Shown here: in pieces, positions 8,929 through 17,653 of the stretch
Position numbering within the stretch: the stretch's first letter is position 1
Layout of the letters: the number at the start of each line of letters is the position of its first letter
Assembly: GCA_949289155.1 (NCBI GenBank)
Contig: CASEMX010000005.1
Location: 55,798-119,797, forward strand
DNA: 64,000 nt
Direction of reading: 5' to 3'
From: an uncultured Parabacteroides sp.
Lineage (GTDB): Bacteria > Bacteroidota > Bacteroidia > Bacteroidales > Tannerellaceae
Notes under the pieces: model-generated
What the model saw: the letters and a program-made list of their open reading frames with translations, nothing else
What the model was told of the DNA's origin: nothing
Databases searched by the model: none
Translations under genes and position numbers: made by a program

Positions 8929-10269
8929 TCACAGTTCCATGTGATAGGCTTTCAGCTTATTATAAAGCGTCTTACGGTCGATGCCCAGCATCTGCGCGGC
9001 GCGCGATTTGTTATAGTTGCACGCCTTCAGCGCATTGCGGATAAGGTCGATTTCGTAGGCTTCGTTTTTCAACGTTGCCGGCGCAGGCTTCGGCATGACC
9101 GGCGGCTCGACACGCTCGGTCAGCTCTTCGGGGAGTTCGGCACAGGTGATGAACCGCCCCTTGGCGAGCAGCGTCGCATAGCGGATGACATTCTTCATCT
9201 GGCGCAGGTTGCCGGGCCAAGCGTAGGTCTGGAACAGGCGGATGGTGTCGGGGTCGAACCCGATGATATTCTTTTTCAGCTCATTATTGGCTTGGTCCAA
9301 GAAATGATTGGCAAACAGGAGCAAATCCTCCTTGCGCTCGCGGAGGTCGGGGATGCGAATCGTAAATTCGTTGATGCGATGGTAAAGGTCCTCGCGGAAT
9401 TCGCCCTTGTCGATGGCCTGCCGGAGGTTCTCGTTCGTTGCCGAGACCAGCCGCACGTCGATGGTGATTTCCTGATTGCTCCCGACGGGACGCACTTTCC
9501 GCTCCTGCAACGCACGCAGCAGCTGCACCTGCACTTCGTAGGTCAGGTTTCCTATCTCATCCAAGAAAATCGTGCCGCCCTGCGCCGCGACAAAGGCGCC
9601 GGTCTTGTTGTCGATGGCGCCGGTGAATGAGCCCTTGACATGCCCGAAAAACTCCGACGCCGCGAGGTCTTTGGGGATGGCGCCGCAATCGACCGCCACA
9701 AACGGGGCATTCGCCCGTCCGCTCTGCTCATGGATACGCCGCGCGACATACTCCTTGCCCGTACCGCTCGAGCCGGTAATCAGGACAGACATCTCGGTCG
9801 GTGCGACCAGCCGGACATGCTCGTACATCGAGACCGCCGCCTGGCTCACTCCTTCTATATAGGGATTCGAAGAAGATGATGCCTTCGCCGGAGCAGGCTG
9901 CTCTTCGGGCAATTTGATAATCTCGGTAATCTTCCCGAACAGGTCGTCGGGATTGATGGGTTTCGAAATATAATCGGACGCACCCAGTTTGATGGCCTGC
10001 ACCGCGGTTTGGATATCGGCATAGCTGGTCATCATGATAAGCGGGATATCGGGGCGTACCTCTTTCAGCCACTTCAAGAAGCCGATGCCATCGCCGTCGG
10101 GCAAACGCAAGTCGGACATGACGAGCTGGAAGTCATGCTCTTCGACACCCTTTTTCGCTTCGCCGACGGAGGTGAATGCCTCCACTTGGAATCCTTTCCG
10201 GGTCAACCAAGTCCGCAGCATCAAAGAGAAAGTAATATCATCTTCTACAATTAATATTGATGGCGCCAT
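8929..10269 (-). CDS. Sigma-54-dependent response regulator (NtrC/AtoC type)
   Basis: A 446-residue three-domain activator. Residues 1-120 are a receiver domain with phospho-acceptor Asp53 (MSDLRLPDGDG). The AAA+ domain follows: Walker A GSSGTGKE, the sigma-54 contact loop as GSFTGA, and Walker B GGTIFLDEIGN. The C-terminus is a Fis-type helix-turn-helix (RAAQMLGIDRKTLYNKLK). It should activate sigma-54 promoters when phosphorylated, but no histidine kinase is next to it, so its partner lies elsewhere. The contact loop has Ser in place of the first Ala of GAFTGA, as does the second such protein in this window. ATG at 10269 is chosen over an upstream in-frame TTG. Confidence 0.93.
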   Translation of the reverse strand: MAPSILIVEDDITFSLMLRTWLTRKGFQVEAFTSVGEAKKGVEEHDFQLVMSDLRLPDGDGIGFLKWLKEVRPDIPLIMMTSYADIQTAVQAIKLGASDYISKPINPDDLFGKITEIIKLPEEQPAPAKASSSSNPYIEGVSQAAVSMYEHVRLVAPTEMSVLITGSSGTGKEYVARRIHEQSGRANAPFVAVDCGAIPKDLAASEFFGHVKGSFTGAIDNKTGAFVAAQGGTIFLDEIGNLTYEVQVQLLRALQERKVRPVGSNQEITIDVRLVSATNENLRQAIDKGEFREDLYHRINEFTIRIPDLRERKEDLLLFANHFLDQANNELKKNIIGFDPDTIRLFQTYAWPGNLRQMKNVIRYATLLAKGRFITCAELPEELTERVEPPVMPKPAPATLKNEAYEIDLIRNALKACNYNKSRAAQMLGIDRKTLYNKLKAYHMEL

Positions 10270-10292
10270 ACATAACAAGTTTATTGACCTGA

Positions 10293-10300
10293 CAAAAATA
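10293..10300 (-). promoter_or_regulatory. Promoter -7 element for the response regulator (TATTTTTG)
   Basis: The minus strand reads TATTTTTG 23 bases before the ATG at 10269. Confidence 0.6.
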
Positions 10301-10355
10301 ACATTTTTGAAGAATACTTCTACTATAATCGGGCTACGTTTTCAAGAGAAATGTG

Positions 10356-10363
10356 TATTTTTG
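10356..10363 (+). promoter_or_regulatory. Promoter -7 element for the DASS transporter (TATTTTTG)
   Basis: TATTTTTG lies 32 bases before ATG 10396. A longer in-frame start at 10351 precedes this element and is rejected. Confidence 0.65.
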
Positions 10364-10395
10364 TTGGCTCAAATTCACTAAACAGAGAAATAACT

Positions 10396-12252
10396 ATGCT
10401 TATCATTTTCCTTATCCTCGCCGTTTCGGTCATCTTCTTCATGAGCGGGAAAGTCCGCTCCGATTTAGTCGCAGTCTGCGCATTGCTGGCGCTGCTGATT
10501 ACCCATATCCTCACGCCGGAAGAGGCGCTGTCGGGCTTCTCGAACTCGGTAGTCATCATGATGGTCGGGCTGTTCGTCGTGGGAGGCGGGATATTCCAGA
10601 CCGGACTGGCGAAAATGATTAGCAGCAAAATCCTGAAGCTGGCAGGGACAAGCGAGCTGCGGCTCTTTCTGTTGGTCATGTTGGCTACCTCAGCCATCGG
10701 CGCATTCGTCAGCAACACCGGAACCGTCGCGCTGATGCTGCCTATCGTTGTCAGCATGGCGATGAGTGCCGGAATCAGTCCGAGCCGGTTGTTGATGCCC
10801 TTGGCTTTTGCCAGCAGCATGGGCGGCATGATGACGCTTATCGGTACGCCGCCGAACTTGATTATCTCTGACACATTGGCACACGCCGGCTTCGAGCCGC
10901 TGTCGTTCTTCTCCTTCCTCCCGGTCGGATTGGTCTGCGTGACGGTCGGCATCATCGTGCTCCTCCCGCTCTCCAAATGGTTCCTTTCGGAAAACAGAAA
11001 GAGCAAAGAGGGGCAGCACAAGGGGAAAACGCTCTCGGCATTGGTCAAGGAATACGGATTATCGAGCAACCTGTTCCGGGTGCAGGTCCCGGTTTCGTCC
11101 GACATCATCGGGAAGACCGTCATCGACCTCGACATGCGCCGGCAATACCGGTTGAATATTCTGGAAATACGCCGGAAGAATGTCGCCCAACATCGCTTCT
11201 TGAATACCGTCCGCCAGCTATCGGCTCCGACTACCGCCTTGGAAGCGGAAGATATAATATATGTATCGGGCGAACCGGCACAGGTCGAACGCTTCGCACA
11301 AGATTACCACTTGGAATTGCTCGACGGGCATGTCACCGAAGAGACACGCCAAGATGCCGCCTCCTTGGATTTCTATGATATCGGGATAGCCGAGGTGCTG
11401 CTGATGTCCTCTTCGCGCTTGATTAATCTGACGGTGAAAGAGGTCGGCTTCCGCGATAAGTTCAACGTGAATGTGTTGGGTATCCGCCGCAAGAAAGAGT
11501 ATCTGTTGCAGAACTTAGGCAACGAACGGATGCGCGACGGGGATGTGCTCCTCGTACAAGGCGACTGGAAAGATATCGCCCGCCTATCGAACGAAGAGGA
11601 GAACTGGGTCGTATTGGGCCAGCCACTGGAAGAGGCCGCCAAGGTTACATTAGATTATAAAGCCCCGGTAGCGGCATTGATTATGCTTGCGATGATTGCC
11701 ATGATGGTGTTCGATTTCATCCCTATCGAGCCGGTAACCGCCGTGATGCTTGCCGCCGTCTTGATGATTCTAACCGGTTGCATCCGCAGTGTGGAGGCGG
11801 CATACAAGACCATCAATTGGGAGACCATCGTACTGTTCGGCGCCATGATGCCGATGTCGCTCGCATTGGAGAAGACCGGAGCATCCGATTATATCTCTAC
11901 TACGCTGGTCGAAAGTATCGGCGGGTATGGGCCGTTAGTCCTTTTGGCAGGCATCTATTTCACGACGTCGCTCATGACCATGTTCATCAGCAATACCGTG
12001 ACCGCCCTGCTGATGGCTCCGATAGCCTTGCAGAGCGCACTCCAGTTAGAGGTGAATCCCGTACCGTTCCTGTTTGCCGTAACGGTGGCAGCCAGCATGT
12101 GTTTCGCTTCGCCCTTCTCGACGCCGCCCAATGCCTTGGTCATGCCCGCAGGACAATATACCTTCAAGGATTATGTCAAGGTCGGGCTTCCCCTGCAAGT
12201 CATCATGGGATTGGTCATGGTCGGCATATTGCCCTTGCTGTTTCCTTTTTAA
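10396..12252 (+). CDS. SLC13/DASS-family permease with TrkA-C (RCK_C) domains
   Basis: A 618-residue inner-membrane transporter. The two family signature hairpins are present: SNTGTVALMLPIV with IGTPPNL in the first half, and SNTVTALLMAPIAL with STPPNALVMPAG in the second. Between them lie two soluble TrkA-C-like domains of about 80 residues each (roughly residues 215-300 and 315-395), which in related proteins bind regulatory ligands. Relatives carry sulfate, dicarboxylates or other divalent anions with Na+; the substrate is not readable here. oxyR begins 27 bases downstream on the same strand, so the two are probably co-transcribed. Confidence 0.9.
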   Translation: MLIIFLILAVSVIFFMSGKVRSDLVAVCALLALLITHILTPEEALSGFSNSVVIMMVGLFVVGGGIFQTGLAKMISSKILKLAGTSELRLFLLVMLATSAIGAFVSNTGTVALMLPIVVSMAMSAGISPSRLLMPLAFASSMGGMMTLIGTPPNLIISDTLAHAGFEPLSFFSFLPVGLVCVTVGIIVLLPLSKWFLSENRKSKEGQHKGKTLSALVKEYGLSSNLFRVQVPVSSDIIGKTVIDLDMRRQYRLNILEIRRKNVAQHRFLNTVRQLSAPTTALEAEDIIYVSGEPAQVERFAQDYHLELLDGHVTEETRQDAASLDFYDIGIAEVLLMSSSRLINLTVKEVGFRDKFNVNVLGIRRKKEYLLQNLGNERMRDGDVLLVQGDWKDIARLSNEEENWVVLGQPLEEAAKVTLDYKAPVAALIMLAMIAMMVFDFIPIEPVTAVMLAAVLMILTGCIRSVEAAYKTINWETIVLFGAMMPMSLALEKTGASDYISTTLVESIGGYGPLVLLAGIYFTTSLMTMFISNTVTALLMAPIALQSALQLEVNPVPFLFAVTVAASMCFASPFSTPPNALVMPAGQYTFKDYVKVGLPLQVIMGLVMVGILPLLFPF

Positions 12253-12279
12253 TAATGTAGCAAACAAACGATTTCTTAT

Positions 12280-13206
12280 ATGACGATTCAACAATTAGAA
12301 TATATCTTGGCAGTGGACCACTACCGCCACTTCGCTAAGGCTGCCGAACATTGCCGCGTGACGCAACCCACATTGAGCATGATGGTTCAGAAGCTCGAAG
12401 ATGAACTGGGCATCAAGATATTCGACCGTACCAAGCAGCCGGTACAGCCTACAATGGCGGGGAAGAAAATCATCGAACAGGCGCAGACCGTCGTCCGTCA
12501 GGCGGCATTAATCAAGGATATCGTCATGGAAGAGGAGCACTCGCTGAAAGGCTCCTTCCGTCTGGCAGTCCTGCCTACGATTGCCCCCTACCTGCTGCCC
12601 CGCTTCCTGCAACATCTTGCCGAGCAACACCCGGAGTTGGATATCCGTATCTTGGAGATGCAAACCGCCCCGACATTGGAGGCGCTCACGAAGGGGGAAA
12701 TCGATGCAGCCATCATCGCCAATGCGCCGACTGAGACGCATCTGCAAGGGACCCTTCTCTACTACGAAGAGTTCTTCGGCTATGTATCCCGCAACGAAGC
12801 CATCTTCCGGAACGATATCCTCCGCACGGCAGACATCAACGACGAACGGCTGTGGCTGCTCGACGAAGGGCATTGCTTCCGCGACCAGCTGATGCGCTTC
12901 TGCCAGCGCGAGAAGGTAAAGCTCCGGCAGGCAGCCTATCGCTTAGGAAGCCTCGAGACCTTCATGCACATGGTCGAGAGCGGCTATGGCATGACCTTCA
13001 TCCCCGAACTTGCTACCCTGCAACTCTGCCCGGAGCAGCTGGAGCTGGTCCGCCCCTTTGCCATCCCCCGTCCGACACGCGAGATATACTTCGTCACCCG
13101 GCACGACTTTATCCGCCATGCCCTCTCCAAGATACTGACGGAACATATCCAAGATGCCGTGCCGCAATCGATGCTCCGGCTGAAACCGGGACAGAAGGTC
13201 GTATAA
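12280..13206 (+). CDS. oxyR: Hydrogen-peroxide-sensing LysR-type regulator OxyR
   Basis: A 308-residue LysR-family regulator. Residues 1-60 are the winged helix-turn-helix (FAKAAEHCRVTQPTLSMMVQKLE). The sensing region contains CFRDQLMRFC with cysteines at positions 199 and 208, the same numbers and eight-residue spacing as the redox pair of E. coli OxyR that forms a disulfide upon peroxide exposure. In Bacteroides, OxyR controls catalase, Dps and AhpCF. It lies downstream of the DASS permease and is followed by a 24-bp tandem array. The cysteine pair separates it from other LysR proteins. Confidence 0.95.
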   Translation: MTIQQLEYILAVDHYRHFAKAAEHCRVTQPTLSMMVQKLEDELGIKIFDRTKQPVQPTMAGKKIIEQAQTVVRQAALIKDIVMEEEHSLKGSFRLAVLPTIAPYLLPRFLQHLAEQHPELDIRILEMQTAPTLEALTKGEIDAAIIANAPTETHLQGTLLYYEEFFGYVSRNEAIFRNDILRTADINDERLWLLDEGHCFRDQLMRFCQREKVKLRQAAYRLGSLETFMHMVESGYGMTFIPELATLQLCPEQLELVRPFAIPRPTREIYFVTRHDFIRHALSKILTEHIQDAVPQSMLRLKPGQKVV

Positions 13207-13235
13207 CCCTAAAAAACAAGCACAAACACCCCGTT

Positions 13236-13355
13236 TTAATACCCATATATGGGGTCCTATTAATACCCATATATGGGGTCCTGTCAATACCCATATATGG
13301 GGTCCTACCAATACCCATATATGGGGTACAACTAATACCCATATATGGGGTATCG
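13236..13355 (+). repeat. Tandem array, 24-bp units, five copies, each with a 12-bp palindrome
   Basis: ACCCATATATGGGG starts at 13241, 13265, 13289, 13313 and 13337, exactly 24 bases apart. Each unit holds the perfect palindrome CCCATATATGGG and a short, slightly variable spacer (such as TCCTATTAAT). It begins about 30 bases after the oxyR stop. The rest of 13207-13446 shows no gene. Confidence 0.95.
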
Positions 13356-13446
13356 GGAGCCCCGTTTTTAAGGTATAATCCGTGACGATATTCTCCCAAA
13401 TTCGAAAAACTATTAAAGATTCTTTTCAAGATAACGAAAGATTGTG

Positions 13447-13454
13447 TAAGTTTG
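13447..13454 (+). promoter_or_regulatory. Promoter -7 element (TAAGTTTG) for the lipid-type operon
   Basis: TAAGTTTG fits TAnnTTTG, 27 bases before ATG 13482. A longer frame from 13452 starts inside it and is rejected. Confidence 0.65.
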
Positions 13455-13481
13455 CGCTTTAAAACAGGAATTAGACAAATT

Positions 13482-13949
13482 ATGTTTAAAGATAAAACAA
13501 TCGTATATACCTCTGGAACCTTTGACATGTTCCATTACAACCACTTACGCATGATTAACTATGCGCGAAGCCTTGCAGATATCCTGATAGTAGGCGTAAG
13601 CACGGACGAGCTGGTTTCATCTTATAAGCCGAAGCCTATCATCCCATTCCACGAACGCTTGCAAATCATCGAGGCACTGAAGACGCCGGATATCGTTATC
13701 CCGCAACACTCGTTGGACCATACCGAGATAGTCAAGAAGCTGAATATCGATGCCTTTGTCGTGGGGGATGACTGGTACGGGAAGTATGATTACCTGAAGG
13801 ATTTGGGTGTCCAAGTGTTCTATTTCCCCTATGGGACAGGCGTTTCTTCTTCGAATCTGAAGAAGACCATCCATGACTCATACGAGGCGAACCTCCAGAC
13901 GCAGCGGCAAGCAAAACCGAACTCGGTGAAAGGATTCTCTGAAAAATAG
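13482..13949 (+). CDS. Cytidylyltransferase-like protein (TagD / ethanolamine-phosphate cytidylyltransferase family)
   Basis: A 155-residue single-domain nucleotidyltransferase of the HxGH superfamily. The N-terminal signature reads TFDMFHYNHLRMI, with His18 and His21 in place but Asn where the family has Gly. GVSTDELVSSYKPKPIIPF is the usual second motif, and GTGVSSSNLKK near the end occupies the place of the R/S-T-T-K motif. Relatives activate glycerol-3-phosphate or phosphoethanolamine with CTP. It is first in an operon with an SDR, a CDP-alcohol phosphotransferase and an acyltransferase, so a CDP-activated lipid headgroup is the likely product. Which alcohol is used cannot be told. Confidence 0.82.
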   Translation: MFKDKTIVYTSGTFDMFHYNHLRMINYARSLADILIVGVSTDELVSSYKPKPIIPFHERLQIIEALKTPDIVIPQHSLDHTEIVKKLNIDAFVVGDDWYGKYDYLKDLGVQVFYFPYGTGVSSSNLKKTIHDSYEANLQTQRQAKPNSVKGFSEK

Positions 13950-13958
13950 AAGAAGGAC

Positions 13959-14687
13959 ATGGATAAGATTGTGTTTATAACCGGAGGAACGAAAGGCATC
14001 GGTAACGCCATTGCCCAATGCTTGGCTCAGTCCGGTTACCATTTGATATTAACCTATGCTTCCGACACGAAGCGAGCACTCGAAGTGCAGGCTGAATTGG
14101 TAAAGAAATATGGCATATCCGTCCGCATCTTACAGGCAGATAATTCGGATATGAAGAGCATCGATAAGATAGCCCGTTTCCTTGATGATGAAGACATCCA
14201 ACTGGAGGCAGTGGTAATGAACGCAGGGTTGACCTGCCGCGATGCCTTCGAGAAGATGCAATTCGCCGATTGGGACCGGGTATTTACTGCGAATGTCCAC
14301 TTCCCCGTATTCCTGTTACAACGGATTATCAACCGGATACACAAAGGGGGATGCGTAGTGTTCACCGGTTCCCTGATGGCTATCGAACCCCACTCCGTTT
14401 CATTGGCGTATGGCGTGACCAAAAGCGCAGTACATGGGCTGGTCAAGAATTTAGTCAAGTTCTTAGTCCCGTATGAAGTGCGGGTAAACGGAGTAGCTCC
14501 CGGCTTTGTCGATACTGAATGGCAAAAGAACAAACCTGCCGAGATTCGCCATAACATCGAGAAGAAAGTATCATTAGGCAGGTTCTGCAAACCGGAAGAG
14601 GTGGCAGACGTATATAAGATGTTAATAGAGAATAAGTATTTTAATGGGGAGATAGTCGTCGTAGATGGCGGTTATTCTTATAAATAA
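13959..14687 (+). CDS. Short-chain dehydrogenase/reductase (FabG-like)
   Basis: A 242-residue classical SDR. The cofactor motif is TGGTKGIG at residues 8-15, NAG appears near residue 89, the catalytic Ser is in FTGSLMA, and Tyr151 and Lys155 form YxxxK (YGVTK). The C-terminus GEIVVVDGGYSY is typical. FabG-type enzymes reduce 3-keto groups with NADPH. It lies 9 bases after the cytidylyltransferase and 7 bases before the CDP-alcohol phosphotransferase, so it probably serves the same lipid pathway, for example reducing a keto lipid or a headgroup precursor. A general fatty-acid role is less likely given the context. Confidence 0.88.
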   Translation: MDKIVFITGGTKGIGNAIAQCLAQSGYHLILTYASDTKRALEVQAELVKKYGISVRILQADNSDMKSIDKIARFLDDEDIQLEAVVMNAGLTCRDAFEKMQFADWDRVFTANVHFPVFLLQRIINRIHKGGCVVFTGSLMAIEPHSVSLAYGVTKSAVHGLVKNLVKFLVPYEVRVNGVAPGFVDTEWQKNKPAEIRHNIEKKVSLGRFCKPEEVADVYKMLIENKYFNGEIVVVDGGYSYK

Positions 14688-14694
14688 ACAAGAC

Positions 14695-15585
14695 ATGAAC
14701 AAGCTGAATAAAGAATATGAAGCTTCATTGAAGTCTATCGAGACGGAAAACTATATTGACCGTATATTCTACCGTCCGATAGGATTCCAGATAGCCCGGG
14801 CATTACGGAACACCGGCATCACTCCGAATATGATTACCATCATCTCTATCTTTGTCGGAGCCGCTACCGGTTTCTTATTCTACCATAATGAGCTGAAATA
14901 TACGATTTACGGTATCCTTTGCCTGATATTCGCCAATATCCTGGATTGCGTAGATGGACAATTAGCCCGACTGACCGGAATCAAATCCAAGATAGGCCGC
15001 ATCCTCGATGGATTCGCCGGCGATATCTGGTTCGCATCCATCTATATAGGTTTGGCATTACGCCTCTCCCACCAAACAGGCAGCTATTGGTTCTTTGCCT
15101 TGGCTGTACTTTCCGCAATGTCTCATCTGTTGCAAGCCAATATTACCGATTATTATAAGACATTGCATCTCTATTTTATCAGTAAAGAGAAGGGCTCGGA
15201 GTTCCAATCATTGGAACAAGTAGTAGAACAACATAAACAAACCCAATATGGCATCACGAAGTTCTTTTATTTACTATACCGATGGTACACACTGATTCAA
15301 GTAAAGGCGACTCCGGTATTGCAACAAATGCTTCGGAATCTGCATGCCAAGTATGGAGATGATTTTCCCCAAGATATCCGGACCGATTTCCGGCAAAAGA
15401 GCAAACATCTCATGCGATATATCGACCTGATGACCTTTAACGGCCGAACGATAGTCATGTTCGTTATCATGTTGTCCGGTTATATTTGGGCATATTACCT
15501 ATATGAGATATTCATCTTGAATTCCGTGCTCGTATTCTGCATGAGAAAACATGAGAATATATGCCGTTCTTTCCTAAATAAATGA
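14695..15585 (+). CDS. CDP-alcohol phosphatidyltransferase family membrane enzyme
   Basis: A 296-residue integral membrane enzyme with the full CDP-alcohol phosphotransferase motif D-x2-D-G-x2-A-R-x8-G-x3-D-x3-D, beginning at Asp84 (DCVDGQLAR). It transfers a phospho-alcohol from a CDP-activated donor to a lipid acceptor, or the reverse. The protein is longer than PgsA or PssA because of a soluble segment of about 90 residues after TM 4, and it ends with further hydrophobic helices. ATG 14695 is chosen; an earlier in-frame start would lie within the SDR gene. The upstream cytidylyltransferase suggests the donor is a soluble CDP-alcohol made by the same operon. Confidence 0.88.
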   Translation: MNKLNKEYEASLKSIETENYIDRIFYRPIGFQIARALRNTGITPNMITIISIFVGAATGFLFYHNELKYTIYGILCLIFANILDCVDGQLARLTGIKSKIGRILDGFAGDIWFASIYIGLALRLSHQTGSYWFFALAVLSAMSHLLQANITDYYKTLHLYFISKEKGSEFQSLEQVVEQHKQTQYGITKFFYLLYRWYTLIQVKATPVLQQMLRNLHAKYGDDFPQDIRTDFRQKSKHLMRYIDLMTFNGRTIVMFVIMLSGYIWAYYLYEIFILNSVLVFCMRKHENICRSFLNK

Positions 15586-15588
15586 TGA

Positions 15589-16422
15589 ATGAAAGAAACA
15601 GTTATAGACATAGATGATTTAAAAGAGATTTCCCCTTTCTTTAATACAGCATTGGGTAGGTTTATCGGCAAACTTCTGATAAAATGGCTGAAGATAGACA
15701 AGGTAAACCAAGCACATAAAAATAGTTGCCATTTACGTGGTGCAAAATTTACGTCATCTTTGTTAAAAGACCCATTAATTGACATAAAATATCGGTTACA
15801 TTACGCCGAAAGATTAGACAATCTGCCAGAAGGTGCTTTTATTACGGTATCGAATCACCCAATTGGCTCGTTGGATGGCATTATGTTAATCGATATTGTG
15901 GCATCCCGCCGCCCGGATTTCAAAGTAATGGTCAATGGTATCCTATCGAAAGTAGGAGCCATGAATGATAATTTCATTTCTGTCCAGCCGGATACTAAAC
16001 ATCAAGGAGGCGGAAACATGGCGAATCTGAACGGCGTCCGAATCTGCCTGCAACATCTCCGAGATGGACATCCCGTGGGTTTCTTTCCTGCGGGAGCTAT
16101 GTCTTTTTACAATAAAAAGGAGAAGGCAGTCCGGGATTTGCCATGGACTCATAGCGTAATCCGTCTCATTCATAAAGCCAACGTACCAGTTTACCCGATA
16201 TATTTCGACTTCTTAAACTCTGACTTTTTCTATTGGTTGGGAAATATCAGCTGGCAACTCCGTACATTGCGAGTTATCCCTGAGGTTTTCAACAAACGAG
16301 GGAGAACCGTAGATGTATATATCGGAGAACCGATTTCAGCCGAGAAGATTCGTTCGTTTGCTAAGGATGAAGATTTAGGAAAATATCTATATGAGCAAAC
16401 TTATGCTTGTAAGAACAGCTGA
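15589..16422 (+). CDS. Lysophospholipid-type acyltransferase (PlsC superfamily)
   Basis: A 277-residue acyltransferase. The catalytic block is NHPIGSLDG with His90 and Asp96, one residue wider than the classical H-x4-D spacing; I recall the same NHPxGxLDG form in Bacteroidota hemolysin-like acyltransferases. FFPAGAMSFY near residue 165 is the FPEG-like substrate motif. The start overlaps almost directly with the upstream stop (3 bases between). As fourth gene of the operon it probably acylates the lipid acceptor or a lyso-intermediate. No signal peptide is seen; it may sit on the inner face of the membrane. Confidence 0.85.
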   Translation: MKETVIDIDDLKEISPFFNTALGRFIGKLLIKWLKIDKVNQAHKNSCHLRGAKFTSSLLKDPLIDIKYRLHYAERLDNLPEGAFITVSNHPIGSLDGIMLIDIVASRRPDFKVMVNGILSKVGAMNDNFISVQPDTKHQGGGNMANLNGVRICLQHLRDGHPVGFFPAGAMSFYNKKEKAVRDLPWTHSVIRLIHKANVPVYPIYFDFLNSDFFYWLGNISWQLRTLRVIPEVFNKRGRTVDVYIGEPISAEKIRSFAKDEDLGKYLYEQTYACKNS

Positions 16423-16437
16423 TTATTCCTATCTTTG
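16407..16437 (+). promoter_or_regulatory. Promoter: TTG (16407-16409), 20 bases, TATCTTTG (16430-16437)
   Basis: Both boxes of the Bacteroidota promoter are present near the end of the acyltransferase gene, 27 bases before the sigma-54 activator start. This suggests a separate transcript for the lptE-secG operon. Confidence 0.7.
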
Positions 16438-16464
16438 GATACAAAATCAAGACTGTACTAAAAA

Positions 16465-17649
16465 ATGAAAATAGATCTTCAACAAATAAAGCAACGCTTC
16501 GGCATTATTGGCAATAGTGTAGGACTAAACCGTGCGATAGATGTGGCTTTGCAAGTAGCGCCTACAGACTTATCCGTATTAATTACCGGCGAAAGCGGAG
16601 TGGGTAAAGAATTCTTCCCACAGATTATCCATCAAAATAGTGCGCGTAAGCACGGACAATATATTGCTGTGAACTGCGGAGCTATCCCTGAAGGAACCAT
16701 CGATTCAGAATTGTTCGGACACGAGAAGGGTTCGTTCACCGGAGCCTTAGCAGACCGGAAAGGTTACTTTGAAGTAGCCGACGGAGGGACAATTTTCTTA
16801 GACGAAGCCGGAGAATTACCGTTGCCAACGCAAGCGCGGCTACTGCGTGTATTAGAAACAGGGGAATTTATCAAAGTAGGGTCGTCAAAGGTCCAAAAGA
16901 CCAACGTACGCATCGTAGCCGCTACCAACGTAAATCTGGTAGAAGCTGTTAAAAACGGGAAATTCCGAGAAGACCTATATTATCGTCTGAATACTGTGCC
17001 TATTCAAATCCCTCCTTTACGGGAGCGTTCGGAAGATATCTTCCTTCTTTTCCGGAAATTCGCGACAGATTGTGCAGAGAAATACCGGATGCCTGCTGTC
17101 CGCTTGGATGATGACGCCCGGCAACTACTTGTCTCTTACCGCTGGCCCGGAAATATTCGCGAATTAAAGAATGTAACAGAACGGATATCGGTCATTGAAG
17201 AAAAACGAGAAATAACGGCGGATATCTTACGCCAATACCTGCCGAATCTGAACGTAGAGAAATATCCTGTTCTGGTCAAACCGGAGAACGAACAAAAGTC
17301 GTTTGCCAACGAGCGCGAAATTTTATACCAGATTCTATTCGACATGCGCAAAGATGTAAACGATTTAAAGAAATTAGTACACGACATCATGAATGGAAAT
17401 GTCCCGCTGGATATGGTAAAAGAGGGCTCTTATCCTCATACTATCCATCCGATAACCACAATTCAAACACCAGTTGTACAAGATGCGGAAACTATCGAAG
17501 AAGAAACCAAGTCTTTGGAGGATGTAGAAAAGGATATGATAAAAAAAGCACTGGAACGTCACGGGGGTAAACGCAAAAATGCAGCTGCTGATTTGAAGAT
17601 TTCAGAACGGACGCTATATAGAAAAATCAAAGAATACAATTTAGAGTGA
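16465..17649 (+). CDS. Sigma-54 interacting transcriptional regulator without receiver domain
   Basis: A 394-residue enhancer-binding protein that begins directly with the AAA+ domain: Walker A GESGVGKE near residue 43, contact loop GSFTGA, Walker B GGTIFLDEAGE, and the arginine-finger region FREDLYYRLN. A linker of about 100 residues follows, then a Fis-type helix-turn-helix (NAAADLKISERTLYRKIKEYN). With no sensory domain it may be constitutive or controlled by partner proteins. It heads an operon with lptE, a TPR protein and secG, an order I recall as common in Bacteroidales. The first Ala of GAFTGA is Ser, as in the response regulator at 8929. Confidence 0.93.
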   Translation: MKIDLQQIKQRFGIIGNSVGLNRAIDVALQVAPTDLSVLITGESGVGKEFFPQIIHQNSARKHGQYIAVNCGAIPEGTIDSELFGHEKGSFTGALADRKGYFEVADGGTIFLDEAGELPLPTQARLLRVLETGEFIKVGSSKVQKTNVRIVAATNVNLVEAVKNGKFREDLYYRLNTVPIQIPPLRERSEDIFLLFRKFATDCAEKYRMPAVRLDDDARQLLVSYRWPGNIRELKNVTERISVIEEKREITADILRQYLPNLNVEKYPVLVKPENEQKSFANEREILYQILFDMRKDVNDLKKLVHDIMNGNVPLDMVKEGSYPHTIHPITTIQTPVVQDAETIEEETKSLEDVEKDMIKKALERHGGKRKNAAADLKISERTLYRKIKEYNLE

Positions 17650-17653
17650 TTTT

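Noticed and set aside
13236-13355. Regular repeat that could be taken for a CRISPR array
   Set aside because: The whole 24-bp unit is repeated, so there are no unique spacers; no cas gene is in the window. The same argument applies to the 41-42-bp arrays.
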